DNA of 64,000 bases from Fluviicoccus sp. (lineage in GTDB: Bacteria; Pseudomonadota; Gammaproteobacteria; Pseudomonadales; Moraxellaceae). The notes under the pieces were generated by a model that saw nothing but the letters and a program-made list of their open reading frames with translations, was not told the origin of the DNA and did no database searches. Numbering within the stretch: position 1 is the stretch's first letter; each line of letters begins with the position of its first letter. The stretch covers positions 1 to 64,000 of the forward strand of contig NZ_JAUSMX010000018.1 of NCBI RefSeq assembly GCF_030646115.1, in the 5' to 3' direction. Below are positions 31,526 to 41,814 of this stretch, in pieces. A program made the position numbers and the translations under genes.

Positions 31526-33180
31526 TTTACCTGTGTCGCAATCACCGTGCGGTTACGCCCCTGGGACTTTGCCGCATACAATGCATGATCCGCCGCCAAC
31601 AGCAACTCATCCAGGTTGGCGGCATGGCAGGGAAAGCCCGCAATGCCTGCCGAGAAGGTCACCGGCAGCGGTCGGCCATGAAAAACTATCCCACTGTTGA
31701 AGGTAGCCCGCCACCGCTCCACTTTGGCCGCCACCTCCAACGGCGTCGCGTTCAGCATTACGACGACCAGTTCATCACCACCATACCGGCAGGGAATATC
31801 ACTCTCACGGCACCCCTCTCGCAGAATGGCGCTGATCGACATCAGCACCTCGTCACCCGCCGCATGCCCCAGGCTGTCGTTAACCTGCTTGAACTCATCC
31901 AGATCAATAATGGCCAGACTGACCGGCTGACCCTCACGGGCAGCCCGCACCAACTCGCGCTGCAAGGTTTCACTCAGGTAACGCCGATTGAACAACCCGG
32001 TTAAGGCATCTCGGATGGCCTCTTCACGCAACTGCTGCTGGAGGACGTTATTTTCAAAAAGCTGCTGCGCCAATTCGCGGTTCAACCGATGAAAGCGGCC
32101 GGCCAGCCAGCTGACCACGGCCAAGGCTCCCAAAACCGCCATCACCACCCAGACCAGCCAGCGATAATCCAGTTGTCTTGCAGGCCGGAATACAAAGGAC
32201 TTCAGCGCCACTTGACGGCCGGGCGGCAACACCCCCAATTGCCGGTAGGTATCCAGGATATGACGCCAGCGTCCTTCGTGGTTGTAACCGGGGGCCACCA
32301 TGTCGGAACGGATCAGCGACACCATGCGCCCGGCTTCGAACAACAGCTTCTCCACCGGCAGGTCCGGGGCATAGCGCTGATGAATCAGCTTCGCCATTTC
32401 CTCCTGATGATCCAGTGCATATTCCCAACCGCGGAGGCTGGCGTCCAGAAACGCCTGAACCCGGTGCGGGTCGGCCGCCACCTGGGCGCTGGCAGTAAAC
32501 AGGGTGTCCCCATAGAAATCGATGCCGCTGGCCCGGGGGGTGAAGCTGATGTACTCGTCCAGATGCTCCCGCAGATACCAAGCCTCATCGGTATCGTATC
32601 CGGCCAGCACATCCACTTTCCCTTGCAGCAGGCTTTCCGGGTTGAAGTGATGTGGTTCACGGACCAATTGGTTGAGCGGAATCCGCTCGCGCTGCAGATA
32701 GGCAAGCAGTTCGGATTCAGAGTCGGCCAGGGCAATACGTTTGCCCCGGATATCCTGGATGTGTTCAATGCCAGAGCCGCGACGGGCAAACAGCACCAGC
32801 GGCGAATGCTGGAAAATGACGCCCATCGCCACCACAGGCGCACCTTCGGCATAGCGCAGCACCAGTTCCGACGACGCCACGCCGAACTCGGCCTGACCCG
32901 TGACCACCTGCTGCACCGCATCCAGGCCGGGACGCGCGGGGAGGATGGACACCTCAAAACCGGCGTCACGGTAATAGCCCTTCTCCAGCGCAGCATAATA
33001 GCCTGCGAACTGGAACTGGTGCCGCCACTTCAATTGCAGGCGCACATGCTCCAGCGGATCGGCCGATGTTGTTGACGGCGCAACGGCACAACACAGTACC
33101 AAGCCTGCAATCAGGAACGCATACACCCTGCAACGACCGGTAATATAGGTACGGATGGGCCACCCTGAAACTCTTGGCAT
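31522..33180 (-). CDS. diguanylate cyclase with N-terminal NMT1/THI5-like periplasmic binding domain
   Basis: LQLKWRHQFQFAGYYAALEKGYYRDAGFEV (NMT1-like), TM segment, RDALTGLFNRRYLSETL, RYGGDELVVV (GGDEL). Confidence 0.92.
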   Translation of the reverse strand: MPRVSGWPIRTYITGRCRVYAFLIAGLVLCCAVAPSTTSADPLEHVRLQLKWRHQFQFAGYYAALEKGYYRDAGFEVSILPARPGLDAVQQVVTGQAEFGVASSELVLRYAEGAPVVAMGVIFQHSPLVLFARRGSGIEHIQDIRGKRIALADSESELLAYLQRERIPLNQLVREPHHFNPESLLQGKVDVLAGYDTDEAWYLREHLDEYISFTPRASGIDFYGDTLFTASAQVAADPHRVQAFLDASLRGWEYALDHQEEMAKLIHQRYAPDLPVEKLLFEAGRMVSLIRSDMVAPGYNHEGRWRHILDTYRQLGVLPPGRQVALKSFVFRPARQLDYRWLVWVVMAVLGALAVVSWLAGRFHRLNRELAQQLFENNVLQQQLREEAIRDALTGLFNRRYLSETLQRELVRAAREGQPVSLAIIDLDEFKQVNDSLGHAAGDEVLMSISAILREGCRESDIPCRYGGDELVVVMLNATPLEVAAKVERWRATFNSGIVFHGRPLPVTFSAGIAGFPCHAANLDELLLAADHALYAAKSQGRNRTVIATQVN

Positions 33181-33210
33181 GTCACTTCTTCTTTGTTTCT
33201 AAAAACCATA

Positions 33211-33228
33211 GGCGGGCTTGCTCCCGCC
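33211..33228 (-). terminator. hairpin downstream of slt (terminator-like, REP-like sequence)
   Basis: Minus strand GGCGGGAGCAAGCCCGCC then TATGGTTTTTAG. Confidence 0.6.
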
Positions 33229-33241
33229 GTCAATCTTCAGC

Positions 33242-35164
33242 TCAAGGCATATTCACCGGCGCGGGATTACGCGCCGGGATCACTCCCATGCGCGCCGACA
33301 ACGACTGCGGCCCCATGCCGAAACCGATGGCGTAATGCACGGCGTTGGTCATGACTTTCTTCACATAATCGCGGGTTTCCAGGAACGGGATGCTTTCGAC
33401 ATAAATATCCGCCTCCAGCGGGCGCGACTGGTGCTGCCACTGCCGCGCCCGACCGGGTCCGGCGTTATAGCCCGCCGTGGCCAGCACCGGCTGGCTGCCC
33501 AGATTTTTCAGCGCGTTGGACAGATAATACGTACCCAGGCGGATGTTCATACCCACGTCGTTGACCATGCCGGCGTGATAGGGAATCTTCAGGCGGTTGG
33601 CCACCCACTGCGCGGTGGACGGCATCACCTGCATCAAGCCGCCCGCCCCGACCGTGGAGCGGGCATTGGTGACAAACCGGCTCTCCTGCCGCATCAGGCC
33701 AAAGACCCAGGCCGGATCAATCCCGAATTCCCGGGAGTAACCCTCCGCCACCTCGCGGTAAGGCGTCAGGTAGCGCAGGCTGTAACTGTGCAGCTGCTTG
33801 GTGCGTTCGGCGGCATAGATGGCGCGGTCATACCAGCGGGCGTTGGCGGCCTGCTCGGCGGCGGACAGCAGCAAGCGGTCGTCGGCGTTGCGCAGCGCCC
33901 AGTTCCACTCCCTGACGGCTTCGGTGCGCAGATCCAGCAAGTACAGGCGCAAGGCGCGTTGCAGGCCGGGATTCAGCTGCGCCCGTTCCACGTCGGCCGG
34001 TTCGGGCCTGAAGGTCTGCGGGGCGGCGACAAAGGGCTTGCCCAGATGGTCACGCGCCAACAGGCCGTAATAGTCGTCATCCACCGCCAGCCCGCTGAAG
34101 ATGGCCTGCACGATGGGCGGCTTGTCGCCGGACTTCTGCATGGCATGCGCCCGCCAGTAGCGCCAGGCGCGGTCCTGCTGCCGCTCCGGACTCAGGCTGT
34201 TGATGGCCTTCAGCACTTCCGGCCAGCGCTCGGCGCGGATGGCCATCCGCACATGCCATTCGCGATCGCCGTCCGCCCACAGCGCTGCCTCACTGAGGCC
34301 GAACCAGTCCACCGCCCGCTCATCCTGCTTGCGCGCTCCGGCCAGCGCCAGCAGGCGCCAGCCATAGGCGCGGCTTTCCCCGTCAAACTGTTTTTCTACC
34401 GACCGCCAGCGCTCCAGGGCGTCATCCAGTGACTGACGGCTATGGCGGGCCAGCGCCGCCAGATACAATTCGTGCCCGATGCGGGTTTCCACATCCGGGC
34501 GCGCCAGAACAGCGCGGGGGTTAGTGGACAACTTCCCCAGCATATCGGCCTTCAGGTCCAGACCCATCTTGCCCGACAGACTGCGCGCCAGCGCCGTGTT
34601 GCCCTCCTGCAAGGCCAGGCGCAATCGATCCCAGCGATCGTCCTCACGGATCAAGCCCGCATCGTCCGCCATCTTCAGCAACTCCTGGCACGGAGCCGGC
34701 GGGTTCTTGCCGGAAAACCAGAGCGACTTGCGCGCCTCGGTCAAGACCGGGACCGCCTGTTCCTGTAACTCTGCCCGGGACAACAGGCCGAAGCAGCGGT
34801 GTTCCGGGTCCGGGTTCTGCAAGCCGTCGGCAAAGTCGCGATAAGCCGCCCAATTGCCCTGCTTGCCCAAGACCTTCAGGTAGTCCCCGCGCAGTTTTTC
34901 GGCCAGCCAGGTATCGGGGTATTTGATGAGGAAGGCGCGCACCATATCCGGGCTGACCTGATCCAGCTGCTTGCCCAGCATGTAATAATCGGCATAGATG
35001 ACCAGCGGGTCGCCCTGCAGGCGCGCTCCGGCTTCGGCCAAGGTTACCAGATCACCCTGCTGAAAGGCTTCGCGCGCCAGCAGGAAGTCCTTGTCATCGG
35101 CCAGTACAGGCAGGGACAGCAACAGGGAAAACGGCAGCCAGGCCGGGGGGCGAATGCGGAACAT
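33242..35164 (-). CDS. slt: soluble lytic murein transglycosylase
   Basis: C-terminal GLMRQESRFVTNARSTVGAGGLMQVMPSTA and AGYNAGPGRARQW; start at signal peptide MFRIRPPAWLPFSLLLSLPVLA. Confidence 0.94.
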   Translation of the reverse strand: MFRIRPPAWLPFSLLLSLPVLADDKDFLLAREAFQQGDLVTLAEAGARLQGDPLVIYADYYMLGKQLDQVSPDMVRAFLIKYPDTWLAEKLRGDYLKVLGKQGNWAAYRDFADGLQNPDPEHRCFGLLSRAELQEQAVPVLTEARKSLWFSGKNPPAPCQELLKMADDAGLIREDDRWDRLRLALQEGNTALARSLSGKMGLDLKADMLGKLSTNPRAVLARPDVETRIGHELYLAALARHSRQSLDDALERWRSVEKQFDGESRAYGWRLLALAGARKQDERAVDWFGLSEAALWADGDREWHVRMAIRAERWPEVLKAINSLSPERQQDRAWRYWRAHAMQKSGDKPPIVQAIFSGLAVDDDYYGLLARDHLGKPFVAAPQTFRPEPADVERAQLNPGLQRALRLYLLDLRTEAVREWNWALRNADDRLLLSAAEQAANARWYDRAIYAAERTKQLHSYSLRYLTPYREVAEGYSREFGIDPAWVFGLMRQESRFVTNARSTVGAGGLMQVMPSTAQWVANRLKIPYHAGMVNDVGMNIRLGTYYLSNALKNLGSQPVLATAGYNAGPGRARQWQHQSRPLEADIYVESIPFLETRDYVKKVMTNAVHYAIGFGMGPQSLSARMGVIPARNPAPVNMP

Positions 35165-35366
35165 GATCAATCCTTGCTGAAAAAAACAGGACGGGGGCGC
35201 AATGCCAACCCGCAAGCCGGAAGGAATTCCGGTGAAGTACGGCATAGCCTATCCGCAAGCGGCCTCCGGCAGAATGCCAACTCTGTAACAAAAGCGGTCA
35301 AGACTCCCCGCAACGGGCGCAGGCCGTTATAATGTGCCCCCTTCGCGGTCAACCGGAACACCCGTC

Positions 35367-36725
35367 ATGTCCACCCCCCCATCCCTGCCCAAAAAAGTCT
35401 ACATTGAAACCCAGGGCTGCCAGATGAACGAGTACGACAGCTCGCGCATGGCGGACATGCTGGGAAGCTCGCATGGCATGGTGCGCACCAACAACCCTGA
35501 TGAAGCCGACGTGCTGCTGCTGAACACCTGCTCCATCCGCGAAAAAGCCCAGGAAAAAGTGTTTTCCGAGCTGGGCCGCTGGCGGCAGATGAAGGAAAAG
35601 CGGCCGGAACTGGTAATCGGCGTTGGCGGCTGCGTGGCCTCGCAGGAAGGTGAAAACATCCAGAAGCGTGCGCCGTTTGTGGATGTGGTGTTCGGCCCGC
35701 AGACCCTGCACCGGTTGCCGAAAATGCTGGACGACCGCCAGACACGCAAGATCACGATGGTGGACGTCAGCTTCCCGGAAATCGAGAAATTCGACTTCCT
35801 GCCCGAACCGAAGGTGGAGGGCCACAAGGCCTTTGTTTCCATCATGGAGGGCTGCTCCAAGTATTGCACCTTCTGCGTGGTGCCCTATACCCGCGGTGAA
35901 GAAGTGTCCCGGCCGTTTGATGATGTCATTGCCGAGGTGTCCCACCTGGCCGCCCAGGGCGTGCGTGAAGTGACCCTGCTGGGCCAGAACGTCAACGGCT
36001 ATCGCGGTCTTTTCCATGACGGCGGCATTTGCAGCTTTGCCGAGTTATTGCATCATGTTGCGGAAATTCCCGGTATCGGCCGTATCCGCTATACCACCTC
36101 GCACCCGCTGGAATTCAGTGACGAGCTGATTGCCGCATATGCCGATATTCCGCAACTGGTTTCCCATGTGCATTTACCCGTGCAGTCCGGATCCGATAAT
36201 GTGCTGGCGGGCATGAAACGGAATCATACCGCCCGGGATTACCGGCAACGCATTGCTAAATTACTGGACGTCCGTCCTGATATGCATATTTCCTCCGATT
36301 TCATTATCGGTTTTCCCGGTGAAACCAATCAGGACTTTGCCGAAACCATGGACCTGATTGCCGATATCAGCTTTGACCACTCGTACAGCTTTATTTACTC
36401 GAAGCGCCCCGGCACCCCGGCCGCCGAAATGCCGGACCCCACACCGGAGGCGGAGAAGAAGCAGCGACTGCACCTGCTCAAAGAACGCATCCGCCAGCAG
36501 ACCCAGCAAAAGACTGACGCCATGCTGGGCTCCCGCCAGCGCCTGCTGGTGGAACGGGTATCGAACCGGACACCGGGTTATCTGATTGGTATTGCCGAGA
36601 ATACCCGCTGGGTGCATTTTCCCGGCAATGCTGAATTGATTGGGCATTTTGTCGATGTGGATATTACTGAAGTCATCAGCATCAACGCCCTCCGGGCCGG
36701 CGCACCGGTCTGGACCGAGGCTTGA
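35367..36725 (+). CDS. miaB: tRNA-2-methylthio-N6-dimethylallyladenosine synthase
   Basis: [19 protein letters not shown], radical [27 protein letters not shown] domain. Confidence 0.97.
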   Translation: MSTPPSLPKKVYIETQGCQMNEYDSSRMADMLGSSHGMVRTNNPDEADVLLLNTCSIREKAQEKVFSELGRWRQMKEKRPELVIGVGGCVASQEGENIQKRAPFVDVVFGPQTLHRLPKMLDDRQTRKITMVDVSFPEIEKFDFLPEPKVEGHKAFVSIMEGCSKYCTFCVVPYTRGEEVSRPFDDVIAEVSHLAAQGVREVTLLGQNVNGYRGLFHDGGICSFAELLHHVAEIPGIGRIRYTTSHPLEFSDELIAAYADIPQLVSHVHLPVQSGSDNVLAGMKRNHTARDYRQRIAKLLDVRPDMHISSDFIIGFPGETNQDFAETMDLIADISFDHSYSFIYSKRPGTPAAEMPDPTPEAEKKQRLHLLKERIRQQTQQKTDAMLGSRQRLLVERVSNRTPGYLIGIAENTRWVHFPGNAELIGHFVDVDITEVISINALRAGAPVWTEA

Positions 36726-36729
36726 ATCC

Positions 36730-36767
36730 GGTTGGCTTATCCCGGCGACTGCTCCGATAAGCCGACC
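36730..36767. repeat. inverted repeat after miaB (terminator-like, no U-tract)
   Basis: GGTTGGCTTATC ... GATAAGCCGACC. Confidence 0.55.
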
Positions 36768-36960
36768 ATTCAAAACCCGCAAGCCGCCCCGGAAAAATGA
36801 CAACCGGCACTTGTTTCACAATGTTTCTGTGAACCACTTATCGGAATTCCGCTACCGCCAGTAGAACCAACGCTATTATTTTTTCAGATGCTTCATATAT
36901 TGAGCTCAAAGGGTAAACACAATAATCAGACAACCTTGACACGTTGGCAGGAGAAATCCC

Positions 36961-37245
36961 ATGGTTACCACCGAGAATACCTGCACCGCCTGCGGTTTCC
37001 ATTTGGTCATGGTCGGGCATGACGCCTCCCGCCCGTTTTGCCCCAACCAGTATTGCGCCACCAAATTCGAAGACAGTTGCCCGCGCTGCCAGTCCGACCA
37101 CAAGTCGGTGCGGCTGGTCAGCACCGGATTTGCCGCCTTCACCTGTCTGGATTGCGGCCAGGCTTGGGACCGCATGAACGGACGCGCCACGGCTCCGGCC
37201 TCCTCCAACCTCATCGTGCTCAACTTTCGCAAACGCAACGGCTGA
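36961..37245 (+). CDS. small zinc-ribbon protein of unknown function
   Basis: 94 aa with CTACGFH, CPNQYC, CPRCQ, CLDCGQAW. Confidence 0.65.
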   Translation: MVTTENTCTACGFHLVMVGHDASRPFCPNQYCATKFEDSCPRCQSDHKSVRLVSTGFAAFTCLDCGQAWDRMNGRATAPASSNLIVLNFRKRNG

Positions 37246-37263
37246 ACCCGGCATACCGCTGTC

Positions 37264-37668
37264 CTAGCGCAGCGCACCAATGTAATGGTGCGCCACCTCC
37301 TCTTCCGTGACGACATGCACCGGCTCCTCTGACAGCACTGGCGCCGGAGGCACTGGCGTCTCCACCATTCTCAGCACCGGGATTGACGGCTGCGAAGGCT
37401 CCCTAACCGGCTTTGGCTGGGTGGCGTCCTTGACCGGCTCTACCGGCAAGACCGGTGCCGCCGAGTCCAGCAGCTTTTCAAACCGGCTGGCCAGCAGCAG
37501 TAATTCCGTATCCGGCTGCTTAACGGCCAACTCCAGTATCTCACGAGCATAAGCCTCATTCTTGGCCATGTAGAGCGCATCCACAATCCGTCCATTGCAA
37601 CGGCGCATACGCACATAAATCTGGCCGGCTATCATCATCAATTCGGAATTGTGCATAGAGTCACTCAT
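37264..37668 (-). CDS. hypothetical protein
   Basis: 134 aa ORF; N-terminal MRRCNGRIVDALYMAKNEAYAREILELA then Pro-rich tail; no family recognised. Confidence 0.5.
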   Translation of the reverse strand: MSDSMHNSELMMIAGQIYVRMRRCNGRIVDALYMAKNEAYAREILELAVKQPDTELLLLASRFEKLLDSAAPVLPVEPVKDATQPKPVREPSQPSIPVLRMVETPVPPAPVLSEEPVHVVTEEEVAHHYIGALR

Positions 37669-37791
37669 GATCGTATTGCTCCCGTAGGCATTTGACGGCG
37701 GCTGGTTTTGACCTGAAACGTGTCAGCCGCCATTGACCCGGAAAGGAACGACCGGCCGGACAGCCGGTGCGCGCCTAGAAATAATGACGTA

Positions 37792-39108
37792 TCAGGGAAT
37801 CTGTTCCCCGTGCTGGGAAAGATCGAGCCCGACCTGTTCATGCTCGACATCAACCCGCAGACCAAACAGCTTGTCGACGACAAACAGGATGACCAGGGTG
37901 ACCAAGCCGCTGTAGGCCAGTGTCGCCACCACTCCTATAGCCTGAACCGTCAGGCTGGCAGGAGCTCCCGCCAGTTCCTTCACCGAGAAGACACCGGTCA
38001 GCAAGGCCCCGACGATGCCGCCGATGCCATGGATACCGAACACATCCAGCGAGTCATCCGCACCCAGCATCCGCTTCAGACCCGTGGCACCCCAGTAGCA
38101 GCAGATCCCGGCCGCCATGCCGATGACATAGGCTCCCGATACCTGGACGAAACCGGATGCCGGGGTAATGGCCACCAGCCCCGCCACCGCTCCCGAGCAA
38201 GCGCCCAGCAACGAGACACGTCCTCGATTGATCCACTCAACCAGCATCCACGTCATGGCGCCCATGGCGGCCGCCACTTGCGTCACCAGCATCGCCAGTC
38301 CGGCGCGGCCGTCCGCCGCAACCGCCGACCCGGCATTGAAGCCGAACCAGCCCACCCATAACAACGAGGCGCCGATCAGGGTCAAGCCCAGGTTATTGGG
38401 AAAGAACGGTTCCCGCCCGTAGTTATGGCGCTTGCCCAACATGAAAGCGCATACCAGACCGGCCACACCGGCATTGATATGCACTACGGTGCCGCCGGCA
38501 AAATCCTGAGCGCCCATGGCCGCCAGCCATCCAGCTGGCTCCCACACCCAATGCGCCACCGGGGCGTAGACCAACAGCGACCACAAGGCCATGAACACCA
38601 TCATGGCGCTGAATTTCATGCGCTCGGCAAACGCGCCGGTTATGAGTGCAGGCGTAATGATGGCGAAGGTCAACTGGAACATCACGAACACCGATTCCGG
38701 AATCGTCGGCGCAATATGGCTGACGCTGACGGTGCCCTGAATGCGGTCAAAAACCATGTTGTTCAGGAACAGGTCGTCAAAGCCGCCAACCCAGGGCGAT
38801 CCCGGCGTGAAAGCCAGCGAATAGCCTACCGCCACCCACAAGGCGGTCACCAGACAGCACACCGCAAAACTTTGCAGCAAGGTCGAAAGGACATTTTTCT
38901 TGCGGACCATGCCGGCGTAGAACAATGCCAGGCCGGGAATAGTCATCAAGAGCACCAGTACAGTTGAAGTGAGCATCCATGCGGTATCGCCTGCACTGAT
39001 TTTGTCCGGGGTAGTGACATAAGGAGCAGATTCCGCCAACGCCCCGCAGGGCATCAGCAGCATGAGCGTTGCCGGAAGAAGCAACGACGTTGCGCTGGAC
39101 CGTTTCAT
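37792..39108 (-). CDS. amtB: ammonium transporter
   Basis: DTAWMLTSTVLVLLMTIPGLALFYAGMVRKKNVLSTL, GGTVVHINAGVAGLV. Confidence 0.96.
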   Translation of the reverse strand: MKRSSATSLLLPATLMLLMPCGALAESAPYVTTPDKISAGDTAWMLTSTVLVLLMTIPGLALFYAGMVRKKNVLSTLLQSFAVCCLVTALWVAVGYSLAFTPGSPWVGGFDDLFLNNMVFDRIQGTVSVSHIAPTIPESVFVMFQLTFAIITPALITGAFAERMKFSAMMVFMALWSLLVYAPVAHWVWEPAGWLAAMGAQDFAGGTVVHINAGVAGLVCAFMLGKRHNYGREPFFPNNLGLTLIGASLLWVGWFGFNAGSAVAADGRAGLAMLVTQVAAAMGAMTWMLVEWINRGRVSLLGACSGAVAGLVAITPASGFVQVSGAYVIGMAAGICCYWGATGLKRMLGADDSLDVFGIHGIGGIVGALLTGVFSVKELAGAPASLTVQAIGVVATLAYSGLVTLVILFVVDKLFGLRVDVEHEQVGLDLSQHGEQIP

Positions 39109-39477
39109 GAAGCCTCCTGATTGGTTTCATTAACGTCTCTGCAACAACTGCGCCAAATTTCTGAAAGCCGTTAACGTAACCAAGCGGCAATTGCGCCCCA
39201 TCCCGGGGCCGTGCGCACTGCTTCAGTTCACTCCCGATCACAAACGCCTGTCCTGCAGCGGGTTCCACCCCGAAGAACAAGACGCTTACAGATGAGAGCC
39301 TTGTGAAAAGATCTGGAAAACCTCGTCAGGTCTGATCCTGGAGCGAAGAGCGGCCGATACGAAATGTGAGCCAGGTCATGTTCACCAATGAAGAATAAGT
39401 GGACTGCTTTGGCTGGGTATAATCAAACCGGGCGGGAGATGGTGCATCAGTAAAGGTCCAGCCGACGCCCGAACCCG

Positions 39478-39502
39478 TAAAAACGCCCCAAGCCGGGGCG
39501 TT
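39478..39502 (-). terminator. Rho-independent terminator of the AraC-family gene
   Basis: Minus strand AACGCCCC-GGCTT-GGGGCGTT TTTACG. Confidence 0.8.
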
Positions 39503-39508
39503 GAAATC

Positions 39509-40519
39509 TCAGGAGCCCCGGGCGCCCTTGCGCCAGCTGTTGGGCGTGGCGCCGGTCCAGCGCTTGAAGGCGCGGCTGAAATTGGCGACGTCGGAATACC
39601 CCAGTTTCTCGGCGATATCCTCCAGGCTTGCGGGCGATCCTTCCAGCAGGTCTGTCGCCATTTGCTTGCGCGCCTCTTCCACCAGGTCACTGTAGGCCAC
39701 CTGGTTGCCCGCCAGTTGCCGCTTCAGCGTGCGTTCGGACATGTGCAGCCGTTCGGCTACCTGCTCCAGCGTCGCAAAGCCGCGCCGCTCGTCATACATC
39801 AGGGCTTTCACCTGCGCCACGAAGGGCTTGTCCAGACCGAACCGCCGCAAGTCCTGCTCGCACTGGGTCATGGCCATCTGGCTGGCCACCGGATTGGCCA
39901 TGATCAGCGGCAGATCCAGATAGGAGGTCGGGAAAACCAAGCGGTTGACCGGCTGGCCGAAGTCCACCGGGCCTGGCAGATAGGGCTTGATCGGCTCCAG
40001 ATAGGGAGGTTCGTCAAACTCCACCTGCGCACGCCCGCTAAGCGTCTTGCCAGTGACGGTCTGCCCCATGTGCACAAAGCCGAAGATCAGGCAGATGATC
40101 GCCGCTTCGCGCAGCGGCTGCAGGGTGGTATGAGGAATGATGGTCAGGCTGGCCTCCTGCGGCCCCTCCTCCAAACGCAGCTCGAAAGCGGTACTGATCA
40201 TGCCGATGAAGCGCTCGGCCACCGTCAGCGCCTCACGCACCGTGGCTGCGGTCATGGCGGCGAAACCGACAAAACCATGCAGGGACACCTGCATCGTCAC
40301 CCCGAAATGCATGGCCAGCGCCGTCTCGCCAGTCAAATCGCGGGCGCGGATGATCATCGTGTTGAAGTCTTCCAGCGCCAGGCGGCGCTGCGGCTCCAGC
40401 ATCATCTCGCGCGTCAGGCCGGTGCCTTCCAGCATCTGTTCATCACTTACGCCCCAACGGGAGACGATATCCACGATGAACAAGGCATAAACCATCGGCA
40501 GGCTGGGTGAATCATGCAT
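39509..40519 (-). CDS. AraC-family transcriptional regulator (OruR/ArgR-like arabinose-binding-domain type)
   Basis: C-terminal VAERLHMSERTLKRQLAGNQVAYSDLVEEARKQMATDLL...IAEKLGYSDVANFSRAFKRWTGATPNSWR. Confidence 0.94.
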   Translation of the reverse strand: MHDSPSLPMVYALFIVDIVSRWGVSDEQMLEGTGLTREMMLEPQRRLALEDFNTMIIRARDLTGETALAMHFGVTMQVSLHGFVGFAAMTAATVREALTVAERFIGMISTAFELRLEEGPQEASLTIIPHTTLQPLREAAIICLIFGFVHMGQTVTGKTLSGRAQVEFDEPPYLEPIKPYLPGPVDFGQPVNRLVFPTSYLDLPLIMANPVASQMAMTQCEQDLRRFGLDKPFVAQVKALMYDERRGFATLEQVAERLHMSERTLKRQLAGNQVAYSDLVEEARKQMATDLLEGSPASLEDIAEKLGYSDVANFSRAFKRWTGATPNSWRKGARGS

Positions 40520-40630
40520 CTCGCGTTGTCCCCAAATGATAAAAAACTGGCACCAAGTCACCTGTTTACAATACGTGCGTACCGCTAAATTGCAAGCATG
40601 ACATTCGTCAATGTAACAATAGAGGTTGAC

Positions 40631-41575
40631 ATGAACACCCACACAGCATCCGTTACGACCGCCAAATCCGCAGCTGTTGCTCCAAAGCAGGCCACCGGCG
40701 CCAGCGTCAATATTCCGCCGCGTCGTCTGGACTTCGAGTTTCCGGAGACCATGTCACGTTATTACTTTGACAACAGCCCGTTCCTGAGCAGTTTCCTGAC
40801 TACGCTGTCAGCGCTGTTCCCGGAAGGCGAATCCTTCTTCGTGGAGTCGGTGCGCGCCTATCGCGACCAGATTACCGACCCGGTGCTGCGCGCCCAGGTT
40901 TCCGGCTTCATTGGCCAGGAAGCCATGCACAGCAAGGAACACGCTTCTTTCAACGAAGCCGCCACCCGTATGGGCTACCCGGTACTGCAGCAGGACAAGG
41001 AACTAGGCTATGTGCTGCGCTTCGGGCAACGATTCCTGCCGAAGGCCGTTCAGATTTCGATTACCACCGCGCTGGAACACTATACCGCCATCATCGCGGA
41101 AATGCTGCTGCGTGACCCGGACGTTCAGCAAAAGTTCAGCCCGGAAATGCGCCAGTTATGGTTGTGGCATGCCCTGGAAGAAAACGAGCACAAGACCGTA
41201 GCTTATGATGTGTACGAACAGGTCAGCGGCAGCTACTTGCTGCGCGCCGGCACCATGATTCCGGTCACCGCCATCTTCTTTGCCGTGGTGGCTGTCAACC
41301 ATACCCGCATGCTGGTGGCCGACGGCAAGCTGACCAACTTCAAGGACAACTGGAACGGCCTGAAGTACTGCTGGGGCGGCCGCAAGGGCGTGTTTTCCCG
41401 CCTGCTGCCGGTGTACCTGGATTACTTCCGTCCCGACTTCCACCCCAATGACCACGACACCTCCGCCCTGCTTGACGAGTGGCGCGAGAAGCTGTTCGGC
41501 AATAAGGGTCTGCTGACGGAACAACTGAAAACCGCTGGCAAGAAGAAGTCCCGCAAACTTGCCGCCGCCGCGTAA
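40631..41575 (+). CDS. PF10118-type metal-dependent hydrolase
   Basis: FPEGESFFVESVRAYRDQI, FIGQEAMHSKEH, LWHALEENEHKTVAYDVYE. Confidence 0.9.
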   Translation: MNTHTASVTTAKSAAVAPKQATGASVNIPPRRLDFEFPETMSRYYFDNSPFLSSFLTTLSALFPEGESFFVESVRAYRDQITDPVLRAQVSGFIGQEAMHSKEHASFNEAATRMGYPVLQQDKELGYVLRFGQRFLPKAVQISITTALEHYTAIIAEMLLRDPDVQQKFSPEMRQLWLWHALEENEHKTVAYDVYEQVSGSYLLRAGTMIPVTAIFFAVVAVNHTRMLVADGKLTNFKDNWNGLKYCWGGRKGVFSRLLPVYLDYFRPDFHPNDHDTSALLDEWREKLFGNKGLLTEQLKTAGKKKSRKLAAAA

Positions 41576-41714
41576 CCGCGTCATCGTTATAGAACTCGCC
41601 GGCGGGCTGACCCATCCCGCTGGTGTCACCTATGTCGCACACCCGTGACATGACCCGGCAAGGATGCCACCATTACCGCACCCGCCCCCTGAAAGCCGGC
41701 AGCATTCCGTCACC

Positions 41715-41749
41715 AAGGCCGGAACAGCAATAACTTTGGCCGGAACGGC
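41715..41749 (+). promoter_or_regulatory. direct repeat with 21-bp period, candidate AraC-type activator site
   Basis: AAGGCCGGAACAGC (41715-41728) and TTGGCCGGAACGGC (41736-41749), upstream of the reductase gene. Confidence 0.55.
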
Positions 41750-41814
41750 GCTTTATTGAACGGCCCCCCCTCGTTAGTCTTTCGCCATCAAATCACAACA
41801 ATAAAAACGCCAAC

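Noticed and set aside
33218-34432. 404-aa plus-strand ORF
   Set aside because: Antisense to slt, which has clear lytic transglycosylase motifs.
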